This document shows, one piece after another, positions 8,636-18,356 of a stretch of DNA of 64,000 bases. The position numbers were made by a program, and so were the translations under genes. The notes under the pieces are model-generated. The model had not been told where the DNA came from, searched no databases, and was given only the letters and a program-made list of their open reading frames with translations. The DNA comes from Tsuneonella dongtanensis (lineage in GTDB: Bacteria > Pseudomonadota > Alphaproteobacteria > Sphingomonadales > Sphingomonadaceae). Numbering within the stretch: the stretch's first letter is position 1; every line of letters starts with the position of its first letter. Location of the stretch: the NCBI RefSeq assembly GCF_001698205.1, contig NZ_CP016591.1, positions 496,001 to 560,000 on the forward strand, read 5' to 3'.

Positions 8636-9334
8636 ATGACCGACCTCACCCGAATCCCGACCCTTGAGGGGGACGAAGCGTTCCCCGCCTATGTCGCGCG
8701 TCCAGAGCATGACGCGACCGCCGCGATCATCGTCATTCCCGAGATATTCGGGGTGAACCCGGGCATCCGGGCCAAGTGCGACGACTGGGCTGCGAAAGGT
8801 TACTTGGCCGCCGCACCCGATATCTTCTGGCGCTTCGCAGAGGGCGAGGAACTGGACCCCGACGTGCCCGAGCAGTTCCAGAAAGCCCTTGAAAACATGG
8901 GTCAATTCGATGCGGATGCGTGCGTCCGCGACATCGAGGCGCTGATCCACTGGCTCAAGGGCGAGGCTGGCTGCGCGAAGGTGGGCCTCGTCGGGTTCTG
9001 CCTTGGCGGACGGATGGCCTACATGGCCGCGGCGCGGACCGACATCGATGCCTCGGTCGGCTACTACGGCGTGATGATCGACCAGATGCTCGGCGAATCG
9101 CACGCCATCGCCAACCCTCTGATGCTGCATATCCCGACCGCCGACCATTTCGTCGGGCCGGACGCCCAGGCAAACATGCACGCCGGGCTCGACGACCACC
9201 CCAAGGTCACTCTGCACGACTACGAAGGCCTCGATCACGGTTTCGCTGCGGAGATGGGCAATCGCCGCGACGAAGCCGGCGCGAACCTCGCCGACTCGCG
9301 CACCGAGGCGTTCTTCGCCGAGCACCTGGCCTAG
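8636..9334 (+). CDS. Dienelactone hydrolase family protein
   Basis: A 232-residue alpha/beta hydrolase. The nucleophile elbow is GFCLGG (Cys122), the acid is in PTADHF (Asp169) and the base is in GLDHGF (His200), the Cys-Asp-His triad of dienelactone hydrolases. The N-terminal IIVIPEIFGVNPGIRAKCD is also characteristic. Family members hydrolyse dienelactones in catechol degradation, but many genomic copies have no known substrate, and no aromatic-pathway genes are nearby. The start at 8636 has CAGGGAG upstream. It is divergent from the DUF6489-mnmE operon with a short shared promoter gap. Confidence 0.88.
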   Translation: MTDLTRIPTLEGDEAFPAYVARPEHDATAAIIVIPEIFGVNPGIRAKCDDWAAKGYLAAAPDIFWRFAEGEELDPDVPEQFQKALENMGQFDADACVRDIEALIHWLKGEAGCAKVGLVGFCLGGRMAYMAAARTDIDASVGYYGVMIDQMLGESHAIANPLMLHIPTADHFVGPDAQANMHAGLDDHPKVTLHDYEGLDHGFAAEMGNRRDEAGANLADSRTEAFFAEHLA

Positions 9335-9355
9335 GCAAGGGCCTGGGACCGGGGT

Positions 9356-10492
9356 CTACTCGTTGTAGGCGGCGATCGTAGCGAAAAGCCGGGCCAGCGC
9401 CTCACGCTCGTCGGGGGCGATTTCCGGTCGCCAGATTTCGAACAGCAGCACGGTGCGCGACCGGTCCCCATCGTTGCGCGCCTCGTGCTCGATGCTGTCG
9501 TCGAACACTAGGGGCACCCCGTCCCGCCATTCACGCACCTCGTTGCCGACCCGCAAGGTGCATCCCGGCGCGGTTCGGATCGGAATGTGGCAGATCAGCC
9601 GCGTGTTGAGCATCCCGTGATGAGGGCGGATGTGCGCCCCGGGCAAGAGGCGCGACCAGAGCGAGACGGGTGACCGGGCATCGATGCGCGGCATCGGTGC
9701 AAGCTCCAGCGCAGCCATGGTCGCCGGACACCGGTCGGCGTTGGCCGCCACCCGCTCCCCGCCCCGCCAGAAATAGAATGCCCCCCAGGCCGGATCGTCG
9801 AGCAAGGGGTTGTTCGGCGCGGGACGATTGGGCTCGGCCTTGACGTAAGGTGTGAAATCCGCAGCGCCCGCCGCGTTCTCGACCGCCTCAAGCTCGGCTT
9901 GCATCCGGGGAACCAAGGCAAGCATTGGCTCCAGCCAGGGGAACTCAGCCGGTTCGTAGAACTGCCGCTGCGGCAGCTCGGGAAAATAGAACACCGACGG
10001 TTGCTGCAGGAAAACCTCCCGCTTCCCCGCCATGAGGTCCAGCGCCATCGCGAGCCGCGGGCTCGGCGGCTTGCCGATCGTGTCGCGCAGATACTCCGCA
10101 TAGCGCTGCTGGCTTTTGCCAATGTACGCCTGCCCGTGCTCCAGGAGCGGGCGCAACTGCTCCGGACACCCTCCCGAAACCGCATTCTGGTTGAGCGCAG
10201 CCTGGTAATGGCTCGTCGCTCCCCCGGAATCGCCGTCCTGCTCGAGCAGCTGCGCCTTGAGGAGCAGCGCTGGCACGCTCCGGATATCGAGCGCCAGCCG
10301 GCGATCGAGCGCCGACATGGCTGCTGCCCTGTCGCCGGTCGCCGCCTCGGCGTTGGCCAGCAGTTCCCACGGCATGTCGGTCGGCGCGAGTTCGCTCGCA
10401 AGCTGGCGCAAGCCGTCCGCTGCCCGGCCGAACTGGCGATCCCTGAAAGCGGCGACTGCGGTGTCGAGGCGATCGCGCTGATCGGGAGTCAC
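9356..10492 (-). CDS. Aspartyl/asparaginyl beta-hydroxylase domain protein with TPR-like N-terminus
   Basis: A 378-residue protein in two parts. Residues 1-110 are Ala-rich helical repeats (RQFGRAADGLRQLASELAP, WELLANAEAATGDRAAAM) that look like tetratricopeptide units. Residues 180-378 resemble the aspartyl/asparaginyl beta-hydroxylase fold of Fe(II)/2-oxoglutarate dioxygenases, with likely iron ligands in the H-rich LLPGAHIRPHHGMLNTRL and in FDDSIEHEARN, and a following Arg segment (DRSRTVLLFEIWRP) for 2-oxoglutarate. Substrate unknown; bacterial members may hydroxylate proteins or lipids. It stands alone, convergent with the dienelactone hydrolase gene. Confidence 0.85.
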   Translation of the reverse strand: MTPDQRDRLDTAVAAFRDRQFGRAADGLRQLASELAPTDMPWELLANAEAATGDRAAAMSALDRRLALDIRSVPALLLKAQLLEQDGDSGGATSHYQAALNQNAVSGGCPEQLRPLLEHGQAYIGKSQQRYAEYLRDTIGKPPSPRLAMALDLMAGKREVFLQQPSVFYFPELPQRQFYEPAEFPWLEPMLALVPRMQAELEAVENAAGAADFTPYVKAEPNRPAPNNPLLDDPAWGAFYFWRGGERVAANADRCPATMAALELAPMPRIDARSPVSLWSRLLPGAHIRPHHGMLNTRLICHIPIRTAPGCTLRVGNEVREWRDGVPLVFDDSIEHEARNDGDRSRTVLLFEIWRPEIAPDEREALARLFATIAAYNE

Positions 10493-10560
10493 CGAGCGAC
10501 CCTCGCCAACGGGGCCGACTGCTGATAGCCAGTACGTGAAACAGCCGGGGAGGAAACGGG

Positions 10561-10959
10561 ATGGCGCATAAGGGACTCGATCTATGGCACCGGGTCCTGT
10601 CCGGTGGCAACAAGCCAGCCGAGCTCGCAGCGATCATCCGCGAGGATGCGGTGTTCCACTCGCCGGTCGTTCATACGCCGCAGAAGGGCCGCGACCTCGT
10701 GGTGGCCTACCTTGCCGCGGCGGGCGTCGTGCTCAACACCGACAAGTTCCGCTATGTCCGCGAGTTCGCGGAAGGGAACAACGCACTGCTCGAATTCGTC
10801 ACCGAACTCGACGGGATCCACATCAATGGTGTCGATATCATCACCTTCGACGACGATGGATTCATCACCGATTTCAAGGTCATGGTCCGGCCCCTGAAGG
10901 CCATCAACAAGGTCTGGGAGATGATGGGCGCGCAGCTGGAACAGGCGAAGGCGGGCTAG
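10561..10959 (+). CDS. NTF2-like (SnoaL-type) small protein
   Basis: A 132-residue protein with the cone-shaped NTF2/SnoaL fold signature: an N-terminal helix (LDLWHRVLSGGNKPAELAAII), the EDAVFHSPVVHTPQKG strand-turn, and beta strands ending in DIITFDDDGFITDFKVMVRP. Such proteins are small-molecule binding or isomerase-like enzymes, or orphan domains. GAGGAAACGGG lies directly upstream. Its stop codon overlaps the convergent stop of the next gene. Function cannot be assigned. Confidence 0.8.
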   Translation: MAHKGLDLWHRVLSGGNKPAELAAIIREDAVFHSPVVHTPQKGRDLVVAYLAAAGVVLNTDKFRYVREFAEGNNALLEFVTELDGIHINGVDIITFDDDGFITDFKVMVRPLKAINKVWEMMGAQLEQAKAG

Positions 10960-11417
10960 ACCGCGCGCAGCGTGGCGGAGCGAACCCGGTCCTTGGGCCG
11001 GTCGAAGCTGTCGAGGATGTCTGCGAGCTCCAGCCGGCTCGGCATGTAGACTCGACCTTCGGGCAAGGCGACCTCCTCGCGGGTGCGCGGCTCTACCAGC
11101 CGCCAGCCCTCGGGCTTGCTCAAACTGAACCCGGCCATCAGGTCGACCGGTAGTGGAGCCCCCATCCAGGTTGCGAACATGCGCGACGAGAAGCGATCGT
11201 CCGGCACGCCCGGCGAGAGCGGCAGACCCAGACTGCCGAAGAGAGCAACCGCATCCTTCTCGCCGAGCAGCACATCGACGTCGCGTACCGGAAGCGGCAT
11301 CGCCCCGTGCAGGGCTGCGGCCGCACTCGACATTACCCACCAGGGTTCATTCGTATAGACGAGCAACCCTGCAACGGCACCGAGTGTGCGCCTCAGGTCG
11401 GACGGCAATTCCGCCAC
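10956..11417 (-). CDS. Nucleotidyltransferase-like protein of unknown role
   Basis: A 153-residue protein. A short helix is followed by VMSSAAAALHGAMPLPVRDVDVLLG, which has the shape of a nucleotidyltransferase core: a G-A-x8-D-x-D metal-binding pair in RDVDVLL. PVDLMAGF later could supply the third acidic residue. This resembles small stand-alone nucleotidyltransferase-fold proteins, some of them toxin-antitoxin antitoxins, but no partner HEPN or toxin gene is adjacent. It is tail-to-tail with the NTF2-like gene and lies 18 bases downstream of where rho ends on the same strand. Confidence 0.6.
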   Translation of the reverse strand: MAELPSDLRRTLGAVAGLLVYTNEPWWVMSSAAAALHGAMPLPVRDVDVLLGEKDAVALFGSLGLPLSPGVPDDRFSSRMFATWMGAPLPVDLMAGFSLSKPEGWRLVEPRTREEVALPEGRVYMPSRLELADILDSFDRPKDRVRSATLRAV

Positions 11418-11435
11418 CCTCCGACGCCCAACCGA

Positions 11436-12701
<1,266 letters not shown>

Positions 12702-12887
12702 TTCTTGTTTTTCCGTAGTCTGGAAGCGGCCGGCCGGTCGTATGGGCTTGGGGAAAGCGCGACCCGGTCTCCGCGCTGCGTCGCGGGCCGGAAAGCCGGT
12801 TGGTGGCGCGGGGAATAGGCCCGGCGCGGCGCCCGGTCAATTCGCTGCGTGCTCCGTTCGTCGCAGCGTCACATTCACCCGCGATGC

Positions 12888-13340
12888 CTAGAAGGGGCGG
12901 ACGATCACCAGCACGACCACGATCGCCGCGACGAGGCCAGGCACTTCGTTCAGCAGGCGCAGCTGCTTGCCGGTAAGGGTGCGCTCGCCGCGGGCGAGTT
13001 TCTTCGCATAGGCCGCCATCCAGCCGTGATACCCCGAGAGGACGAGGACCAGCAGCAGCTTGGCGTGGAGCCACGGTTCGCTCCAGAGACCCGCGGTCGT
13101 CGCTAGCAGGATGCCCAGGACCCACACCACGATGATCGACGGCAGGAGGATAATCTTCAGCAGCTTCCGCTCGCGGTCGACCCACAGCGCTTCCTCGGGC
13201 GAGCCCGGAGCGGCTTCCTGGTGGTAGACGAGATAGCGCGGGAGCATGAACAGGCCGGCCATCCAGAATATCACGAAGATCACGTGGCCCGCCTTGAGCC
13301 AGAGGTAAGTCATCGCGAGAACGCCGTCCATGCGCGGCAT
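12888..13340 (-). CDS. hemJ: Protoporphyrinogen IX oxidase HemJ
   Basis: A 150-residue membrane protein with four predicted helices. The first contains the conserved haem-ligand His in LKAGHVIFVIFWMAGLFMLPR, followed by YLVYHQ, and the third is EPWLHAKLLLVLVLSGYHGW with further conserved His and Lys residues. HemJ catalyses the penultimate step of haem synthesis, oxidation of protoporphyrinogen IX, in bacteria lacking HemG/HemY. It lies next to hemE in the same direction. The start could be internal (MDGVLAM or MTYLWLK). Confidence 0.92.
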   Translation of the reverse strand: MPRMDGVLAMTYLWLKAGHVIFVIFWMAGLFMLPRYLVYHQEAAPGSPEEALWVDRERKLLKIILLPSIIVVWVLGILLATTAGLWSEPWLHAKLLLVLVLSGYHGWMAAYAKKLARGERTLTGKQLRLLNEVPGLVAAIVVVLVIVRPF

Positions 13341-13362
13341 TTAGGGTGCCGGCACGCCATCG

Positions 13363-14388
13363 TCACCCCCTCCATGCGCGAACCGTGTCGCGCAGCGTCA
13401 CGACATGATCGATCGGGGTGTGCTGGCCGATGCCGTGGCCCAGGTTGAAGACATGCGGCCGGTCCGCGAAGGCGGCCAGGATCGCGTTCGTCCGTTCCAC
13501 AAGCCGGTCGCCGCCGGCAAGCAGCAGGAGCGGATCGAGGTTTCCCTGCACCGGCATGCCAGCAGGAATTTCCCGCGCGGCCCAGGCCGGATCGATCGTC
13601 TCGTCCACCCCGACCGCATCGACCCCGGTCTCGCGGGCATAGGCGGCGAGCTTGGCGCCGGCGCCCTTGGGAAAGCCGATCACGGGCACGCCGGAACAGC
13701 GCGCCTGCACGGAGGCGGTGATCGCGGCATTCGGCGCGATGACCCAGCGTTCGAATTCGTCGGGCGCAAGACTGCCGGCCCACGAATCGAACAGCTGCAC
13801 GGCCTCCGCGCCCGCTTCGATCTGGCCGACGAGATACTCGATCGTGACGTGTGCGATTCCATCGATGATCGCACCGAATGCACCGGGGTCGCGATAGGCG
13901 AGTTCGCGTGCGGCGTGGTGGTCCTTCGATCCCTCGCCATTCACCATGTAGGTCGCGACGGTCCAGGGCGAGCCCGCAAAGCCCAGAAGCGTCGTCTCAG
14001 GGCCAAGGCCGGCCTTCACGGCGGCCACGGTTGCGTAGATCGGCCCGAGGCGCTCAGGGACCGCCTGTAGGGCACTGAGGGCGGTATCGGCGAGCCGGGG
14101 CGAGAGGTGTGGGCCCTCCCCGGCCAGAAACGCGAGATCCTGGCCCATCGCATAGGGCACGATGAGGATGTCGGAAAACAGGATCGCCCCGTCGAAGCCG
14201 AACCGCCTGATTGGTTGGAGAGTCACTTCGGCCGCGGCTTCGGTATCGTAGACCAGCTCGAGGAAACCGCCTTTCTCTGCCCTCAGCGCGCGATATTCGG
14301 GCAGATAGCGTCCGGCCTGGCGCATCAGCCACATCGGGACCTGCTCACCCCGGGACCCGCGCAAAGTGTCGAGAAGCAAGCCGGGCAT
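13363..14388 (-). CDS. hemE: Uroporphyrinogen decarboxylase HemE
   Basis: A 341-residue enzyme of haem synthesis that decarboxylates uroporphyrinogen III to coproporphyrinogen III. The N-terminal signature is PMWLMRQAGRYLPEYR with the substrate-binding Arg residues. GFAGSPWTVATYMVNGEGS and the C-terminal FNLGHGIGQHTPIDHV are family hallmarks. Length is typical. It reads away from the putative origin and is followed by hemJ on the same strand with a 22-base gap. The hemE gene flanks the replication origin in Caulobacter. Confidence 0.97.
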   Translation of the reverse strand: MPGLLLDTLRGSRGEQVPMWLMRQAGRYLPEYRALRAEKGGFLELVYDTEAAAEVTLQPIRRFGFDGAILFSDILIVPYAMGQDLAFLAGEGPHLSPRLADTALSALQAVPERLGPIYATVAAVKAGLGPETTLLGFAGSPWTVATYMVNGEGSKDHHAARELAYRDPGAFGAIIDGIAHVTIEYLVGQIEAGAEAVQLFDSWAGSLAPDEFERWVIAPNAAITASVQARCSGVPVIGFPKGAGAKLAAYARETGVDAVGVDETIDPAWAAREIPAGMPVQGNLDPLLLLAGGDRLVERTNAILAAFADRPHVFNLGHGIGQHTPIDHVVTLRDTVRAWRG

Positions 14389-14703
14389 CGCGTCTAATCC
14401 AATTCAATGAGATTCTAAGAATAAGATGAAGGAGTCTGTTGGCCCTGTGGAAACCGGGGACAGCGGTGCCCTGCCCGATTTTTCCCGGCGTGGCCAGATT
14501 TTCGCACCGTGCGAATCGCGATGAATCCGCGTCAACCGATCGTTGTCCACGCTATCCCCGGGCTGTCGAAAACCTTGTCGCCATGTCCACAAGGCTCGGG
14601 GCCGGAATCTGTCAGCGGGCATGGAATCGGCTCGCTCGCTTGTCCCCGCTTCCCTCCCGTGGTTTATGCCGCACATTCTCCACAGGCAGCCGAACCGGAG
14701 CCG
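14389..14703. other. oriC: Probable chromosomal replication origin (oriC) between hemE and ppsR
   Basis: This 315-base gap holds no convincing gene. It contains an A/T-rich stretch at 14395-14433 (TAATCCAATTCAATGAGATT and onward), a candidate unwinding element. Four near matches to the DnaA box TTATNCACA follow: 14446-14454 (minus, GTTTCCACA), 14543-14551 (TTGTCCACG), 14583-14591 (ATGTCCACA) and 14676-14684 (TTCTCCACA). Six GANTC sites (CcrM methylation) lie at 14411, 14432, 14513, 14523, 14605 and 14624. It lies between hemE and the DUF299/PpsR gene, the position of the Caulobacter crescentus origin, and gene direction flips here. The parS cluster is 7.4-10 kb away. No perfect DnaA box is present. 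Confidence 0.78.
14676..14684 (+). promoter_or_regulatory. Best DnaA-box-like 9-mer in the putative origin
   Basis: TTCTCCACA matches the TTATCCACA DnaA box at eight of nine positions and is the closest match in the gap. Weaker boxes (7/9) lie at 14446-14454, 14543-14551 and 14583-14591. Confidence 0.5.
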
Positions 14704-15549
14704 ATGCCCGTCCTCCACCTCCACCTCCTGTCGGATTCGACCGGCGAGACGCTGGAGATGATCGCCAAGGCCGCGCTCGCCCAGTTCGACGAGGCCGATA
14801 TCCAGCGGCATTTCTGGCCCATGGTGCGCTCGAAGCAGCACCTCGACCGGATCGTGCCCGATCTCGCCGCCAATCCCGGCCTCGTGCTGTTCACGCTGGT
14901 CAACGACGAAACGCGCGCGCGGCTCGAGGAGCATTGCCGCATTCTCGGCCTGCCTGCGGTTCCCGTTCTCGATGCCGTGACCGCGGCGCTGGAGGATCAT
15001 CTCGGGCAGGAAGCACACGGCCGGCCCGGGCGCCAGCACGCGATGGATGAAGCCTACTTCGCGCGGGTCGAGGCGATCCAGTATACGATCGCGCACGACG
15101 ACGGGGTCGGTCACGAGGACTGGGAGGAAGCCGACATCGTGCTCGCCGGGGTATCGCGCAGTTCGAAGACCCCGACCAGCATCTACCTCGCCAACCGCGG
15201 CTACAAGGTCGCGAACATTCCGCTGGTGGTCGAAAGCCCGCCGCCGCGCGAGTTGTTCAAGCTGCGGCGTCCGCTCGTCGTCGGACTGACGACCGCTCCG
15301 GAACGACTCGTCCAGGTACGCCGCAACCGCCTGTTGTCGATCGCCGAGGGTCGCGAGACGAGCTACGCCGACGCCGAGCGCGTGGCCGAGGAAGTGCGCT
15401 TCGCCCGCCGCATGTTCGCCGACAACGACTGGCCGGTGATCGACGTCACCCGCCGCTCGATCGAGGAGACCGCCGCGGCGGTGATCCGGCTCTATTCGGA
15501 ACGCGCCCATCGCAGCACTCCGCCGGTCGTCGGGCCGAAGCCGATATGA
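14704..15549 (+). CDS. ppsR: Pyruvate, phosphate dikinase regulatory kinase/phosphorylase (DUF299)
   Basis: A 281-residue DUF299 protein. It begins [16 protein letters not shown], the conserved DST motif, and has the nucleotide-binding [18 protein letters not shown] loop near the middle. Members reversibly phosphorylate and dephosphorylate a Thr of pyruvate phosphate dikinase or PEP synthase, using ADP and phosphate. The start at 14704 puts the DSTGET motif at the usual distance; the longer frame would run into the putative origin. It overlaps maf in an ATGA and heads the ppsR-maf-aroE-coaE-dnaQ series known beside the Caulobacter origin. Confidence 0.95.
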   Translation: MPVLHLHLLSDSTGETLEMIAKAALAQFDEADIQRHFWPMVRSKQHLDRIVPDLAANPGLVLFTLVNDETRARLEEHCRILGLPAVPVLDAVTAALEDHLGQEAHGRPGRQHAMDEAYFARVEAIQYTIAHDDGVGHEDWEEADIVLAGVSRSSKTPTSIYLANRGYKVANIPLVVESPPPRELFKLRRPLVVGLTTAPERLVQVRRNRLLSIAEGRETSYADAERVAEEVRFARRMFADNDWPVIDVTRRSIEETAAAVIRLYSERAHRSTPPVVGPKPI

Positions 15550-16124
15550 TCGTACTGGCGTCGAAGAGCGCGTCGCGCGCGGAGATGCTGGCGGCGGCCG
15601 GTGTGGCGTTCGAAGCGCGCCCCGCCGCGATCGACGAACGTGCGCTCGAGGCATCGATGGCAGAGGCCCGGCCCGATCAGGTCGCCCTCGCACTTGCAGA
15701 AGCCAAGGCCCTGGCGGTGGATGAGCCAGAACGCCCGGTTCTCGGCAGCGACTCGCTTGTGGTCGTCGGCGACCAGCGGTTCGACAAGCCGGCCAGCCGT
15801 GAGGATGCAGCCCGGCACCTGCGGGCGTTCTCCGGCAGGCCCATGCAGCTCCATTCCGCGGCGGCGATCGCACGCGGCGGCGCGGTGGTCTGGCGGCACA
15901 CGGCGATCGCGACGCTGCAGGTGCGGACGCTGTCGGAAGACTTCATCGAGGGCTATCTCGACGCCGAATGGCCGGCGGTCTCGCATTGCGTCGGGGTGTT
16001 CCGCATAGAGGCGCGCGGCGTCCAGTTGTTCGATCGGATCGAGGGAGACCATTTCACCGTGCTCGGCATGCCGCTGCTGCCGGTCCTCGGCGCGCTGCGC
16101 GACCTCGGGGAACTGCCCGCATGA
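15546..16124 (+). CDS. Maf-like nucleotide pyrophosphatase
   Basis: A 192-residue Maf/HAM1-superfamily protein starting [15 protein letters not shown], the conserved S-x-S-x-R motif. Other family marks are [10 protein letters not shown] and the [17 protein letters not shown] segment. Maf proteins hydrolyse non-canonical or modified nucleoside triphosphates. It is coupled to ppsR by an ATGA overlap at its 5' end and to aroE by another at its 3' end. Which nucleotide it prefers cannot be read from the sequence. Confidence 0.93.
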   Translation: MIVLASKSASRAEMLAAAGVAFEARPAAIDERALEASMAEARPDQVALALAEAKALAVDEPERPVLGSDSLVVVGDQRFDKPASREDAARHLRAFSGRPMQLHSAAAIARGGAVVWRHTAIATLQVRTLSEDFIEGYLDAEWPAVSHCVGVFRIEARGVQLFDRIEGDHFTVLGMPLLPVLGALRDLGELPA

Positions 16125-16978
16125 GCCGCCCCTATGCCGAAGTGATCGGCGACCCTATCGCGCAATCGAAATCACCCGCGATCCACGGGTTCTGGCTGGA
16201 TAAGCTCGGGATCGAGGCGGACTATCGCGCGTGCCATGTGACTGCGGACGGTCTCGCCCGCTACATCGCCGAGCGGCGCGAGGATCCCGACTGGCGCGGA
16301 TGCAACGTGACGATGCCGCACAAGCAGGCCGTCATCGCCCATCTCGACCGGCTGGAGATCGGCGCCGAACTGGTCGGCGCGGTCAACACCGTGACGCGGC
16401 GCCACAACGGCGCGCTCATCGGCTCCAACACCGATGTCGGCGGATTTCTTGAACCGCTCGCGCATGACCTCGCGCAGACGCACTACTTCCGCATGGCCCG
16501 GATCCTCGGCACCGGCGGCGCGGCGCGGGCGATCGTGGCGGCGCTCGCCGATCAGGGTTTCACGATCGTCCTTGCCGGACGCGACCCCGCAAAGGCGCGC
16601 GCGATCATCGAGGCCATCGACCCGGACGGCGAACATCACGTGACCGACCTTGCGCAGTTTGCCGATCCCACCGACTTTCCTTTCGACGACCGAGAGGGCT
16701 GCCTCGACCTCGTCGTCAACGCCAGTCCCCTGGGAATGGCCGGCCAGCCCCCACTTCTCTTCCACTGGAGCCATGCCCCGCCCGGGGCCGTCGCCTACGA
16801 CATCGTCACCAACCCGCTCGACACCTCCTTTCTCGCGGGCGCGCGGGCCCGGGGTCATCGTTCGGTCGACGGTCTTGCCATGCTGATCGGCCAGGCCGCG
16901 CTCGCGTTCGAACGGTTCTTCGGCGTCGCGCCGCCGCGTGAGCACGACCACGAACTGCGCAGGCTCCTCACGGCATGA
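16121..16978 (+). CDS. aroE: Shikimate dehydrogenase (NADP+)
   Basis: A 285-residue enzyme of the shikimate pathway that reduces 3-dehydroshikimate to shikimate. The N-terminus [18 protein letters not shown] binds shikimate, and the catalytic Lys is in [12 protein letters not shown] binding uses [10 protein letters not shown], and the C-terminal [16 protein letters not shown] completes the family pattern. The start at 16121 overlaps the maf stop in an ATGA, and the stop overlaps the coaE start. Confidence 0.97.
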   Translation: MSRPYAEVIGDPIAQSKSPAIHGFWLDKLGIEADYRACHVTADGLARYIAERREDPDWRGCNVTMPHKQAVIAHLDRLEIGAELVGAVNTVTRRHNGALIGSNTDVGGFLEPLAHDLAQTHYFRMARILGTGGAARAIVAALADQGFTIVLAGRDPAKARAIIEAIDPDGEHHVTDLAQFADPTDFPFDDREGCLDLVVNASPLGMAGQPPLLFHWSHAPPGAVAYDIVTNPLDTSFLAGARARGHRSVDGLAMLIGQAALAFERFFGVAPPREHDHELRRLLTA

Positions 16979-17568
16979 GCCGCCCCTTTATCCTCGGCCT
17001 CACCGGCTCGATCGGCATGGGCAAATCGACCGTCGCGGCGATGTTCGAGGCGGCGGGCGTACCGGTATTCGACGCCGATGCGACTGTACGCCGCCTTCAG
17101 GGGCCGCATGGAACCCTGCTTCCGGCGATCGAAGCGGCGTTTCCCGGATCGACCGGCGAAGGCGGTGTCCTGCGCGAGAAACTCGGCGCGCAGGTGTTCG
17201 CCGACCCGCAGGCGCTCGCCCGCCTCGAGGGGATCGTGCACCCGGCGGTCGCTGCCGAGCGCCATGCGTTCCTGATCGAGCACGCCGGCGAGCCGCTCGT
17301 CGTGTTCGACATCCCGCTTCTCTATGAAAAGGGCGGATGGGAGCAGGTCGATGCGGTGGCGGTGGTCTCCGCCCCGGCCGAAGTGCAACGTCGCCGGGTG
17401 CTCGCCCGTCCCGGCATGACGCCAGAAAAGTTCGCGCACATCCTCTCGCTGCAGGTGCCCGACGCCGAAAAGCGTGCCCGCGCCGACCACGTGATCGATA
17501 CCGGCACCTCGCTTCGGGAGACGGAGGAAGAGGTCAAGGCATTGATCGCAAAGCTGCGCGCCGCCTGA
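16975..17568 (+). CDS. coaE: Dephospho-CoA kinase
   Basis: A 197-residue P-loop kinase that performs the last step of coenzyme A synthesis, phosphorylating the 3'-hydroxyl of dephospho-CoA. The P-loop is LTGSIGMGKSTVA near residue 9. The FDADATVRRL substrate motif and VFDIPLLYEKG (Walker B region) are intact. It overlaps the aroE stop by four bases and lies directly upstream of dnaQ. Confidence 0.97.
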   Translation: MSRPFILGLTGSIGMGKSTVAAMFEAAGVPVFDADATVRRLQGPHGTLLPAIEAAFPGSTGEGGVLREKLGAQVFADPQALARLEGIVHPAVAAERHAFLIEHAGEPLVVFDIPLLYEKGGWEQVDAVAVVSAPAEVQRRRVLARPGMTPEKFAHILSLQVPDAEKRARADHVIDTGTSLRETEEEVKALIAKLRAA

Positions 17569-17631
17569 CGCGCGGCAAAGCGCCGGGACCCCTTGCATGC
17601 CCGCCCGAACGGGCCGATAGAAAGGGCTCAC

Positions 17632-18318
17632 ATGCGCGAAATCGTGTTCGATACCGAAACCACTGGCCTCGATCCTCGGACGGGCGACCGGATGGTCGAG
17701 ATCGGCTGCATCGAGCTCGTGAACCGGGTGCCCACCGGCGCCACCTATCACGCCTACTTCAATCCCGATCGCGACATGCCCGAAGCGGCCGAAGCCGTGC
17801 ACGGCCTGTCTGCCGCGTTCCTCTCCGACAAGGCGCGTTTCCGCGACAAGGCAGAAGAACTGCTCGCCTTCATCGGCGATTCGCCGCTGGTCGCGCACAA
17901 CGCCGGGTTCGACTTCGGATTCCTCAACACCGAGCTCGACTTGTGCGGTCTTGAGCCGGTCTGCATGAGCCGGATGATCGATACCGTCGCCATCGCCAAG
18001 CGGCGGCATCCGGGGGCCAAGCTATCGCTCGATGCTCTGTGCACGCGCTACGGGATCGACCGCAGCCACCGGGTCAAGCACGGTGCGCTGCTCGACGCCG
18101 AGCTGCTAGCCCAGGTCTATGTCGAGCTTACGGGCGGCCGGCAGATCGGGTTCGCCCTTGCCGGATCCGCGGTCGACGAGACGATCGTCGAGGCCGGTTT
18201 CCAGCCCGCCCGCGAGCGTGCATTTCGTCCGCCGCGTCCGCACGCCCCAACCGCCGAGGAAATCGCGCGTCACAGCGCATTCGTCGCCAGGATCGAGGGA
18301 GCGATGTGGACCGCGTGA
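17632..18318 (+). CDS. dnaQ: DNA polymerase III epsilon subunit (3'-5' proofreading exonuclease)
   Basis: A 228-residue DEDDh exonuclease. Exo I is VFDTETTGLDP, Exo II is HNAGFDFGFLN and Exo III is HGALLDAELL with the catalytic His. It removes misincorporated bases in the replicative polymerase complex. I take the start at 17632 (MREIVFDTET, with AAAGGG eight bases upstream) over the longer frame. The C-terminal 40 residues after the exonuclease domain are the usual polymerase-binding tail. The position near an origin parallels other alphaproteobacteria. Confidence 0.96.
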   Translation: MREIVFDTETTGLDPRTGDRMVEIGCIELVNRVPTGATYHAYFNPDRDMPEAAEAVHGLSAAFLSDKARFRDKAEELLAFIGDSPLVAHNAGFDFGFLNTELDLCGLEPVCMSRMIDTVAIAKRRHPGAKLSLDALCTRYGIDRSHRVKHGALLDAELLAQVYVELTGGRQIGFALAGSAVDETIVEAGFQPARERAFRPPRPHAPTAEEIARHSAFVARIEGAMWTA

Positions 18319-18356
18319 CGTTGTTGGACTGAAGGTCGCCAAGCACAGGAGAAAGC

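Noticed and set aside
14404-15873. A 489-codon minus-strand frame covering the putative origin and ppsR
   Set aside because: It lies antisense to ppsR and maf, and its sequence is typical shadow composition; the gap itself has no coding signature.
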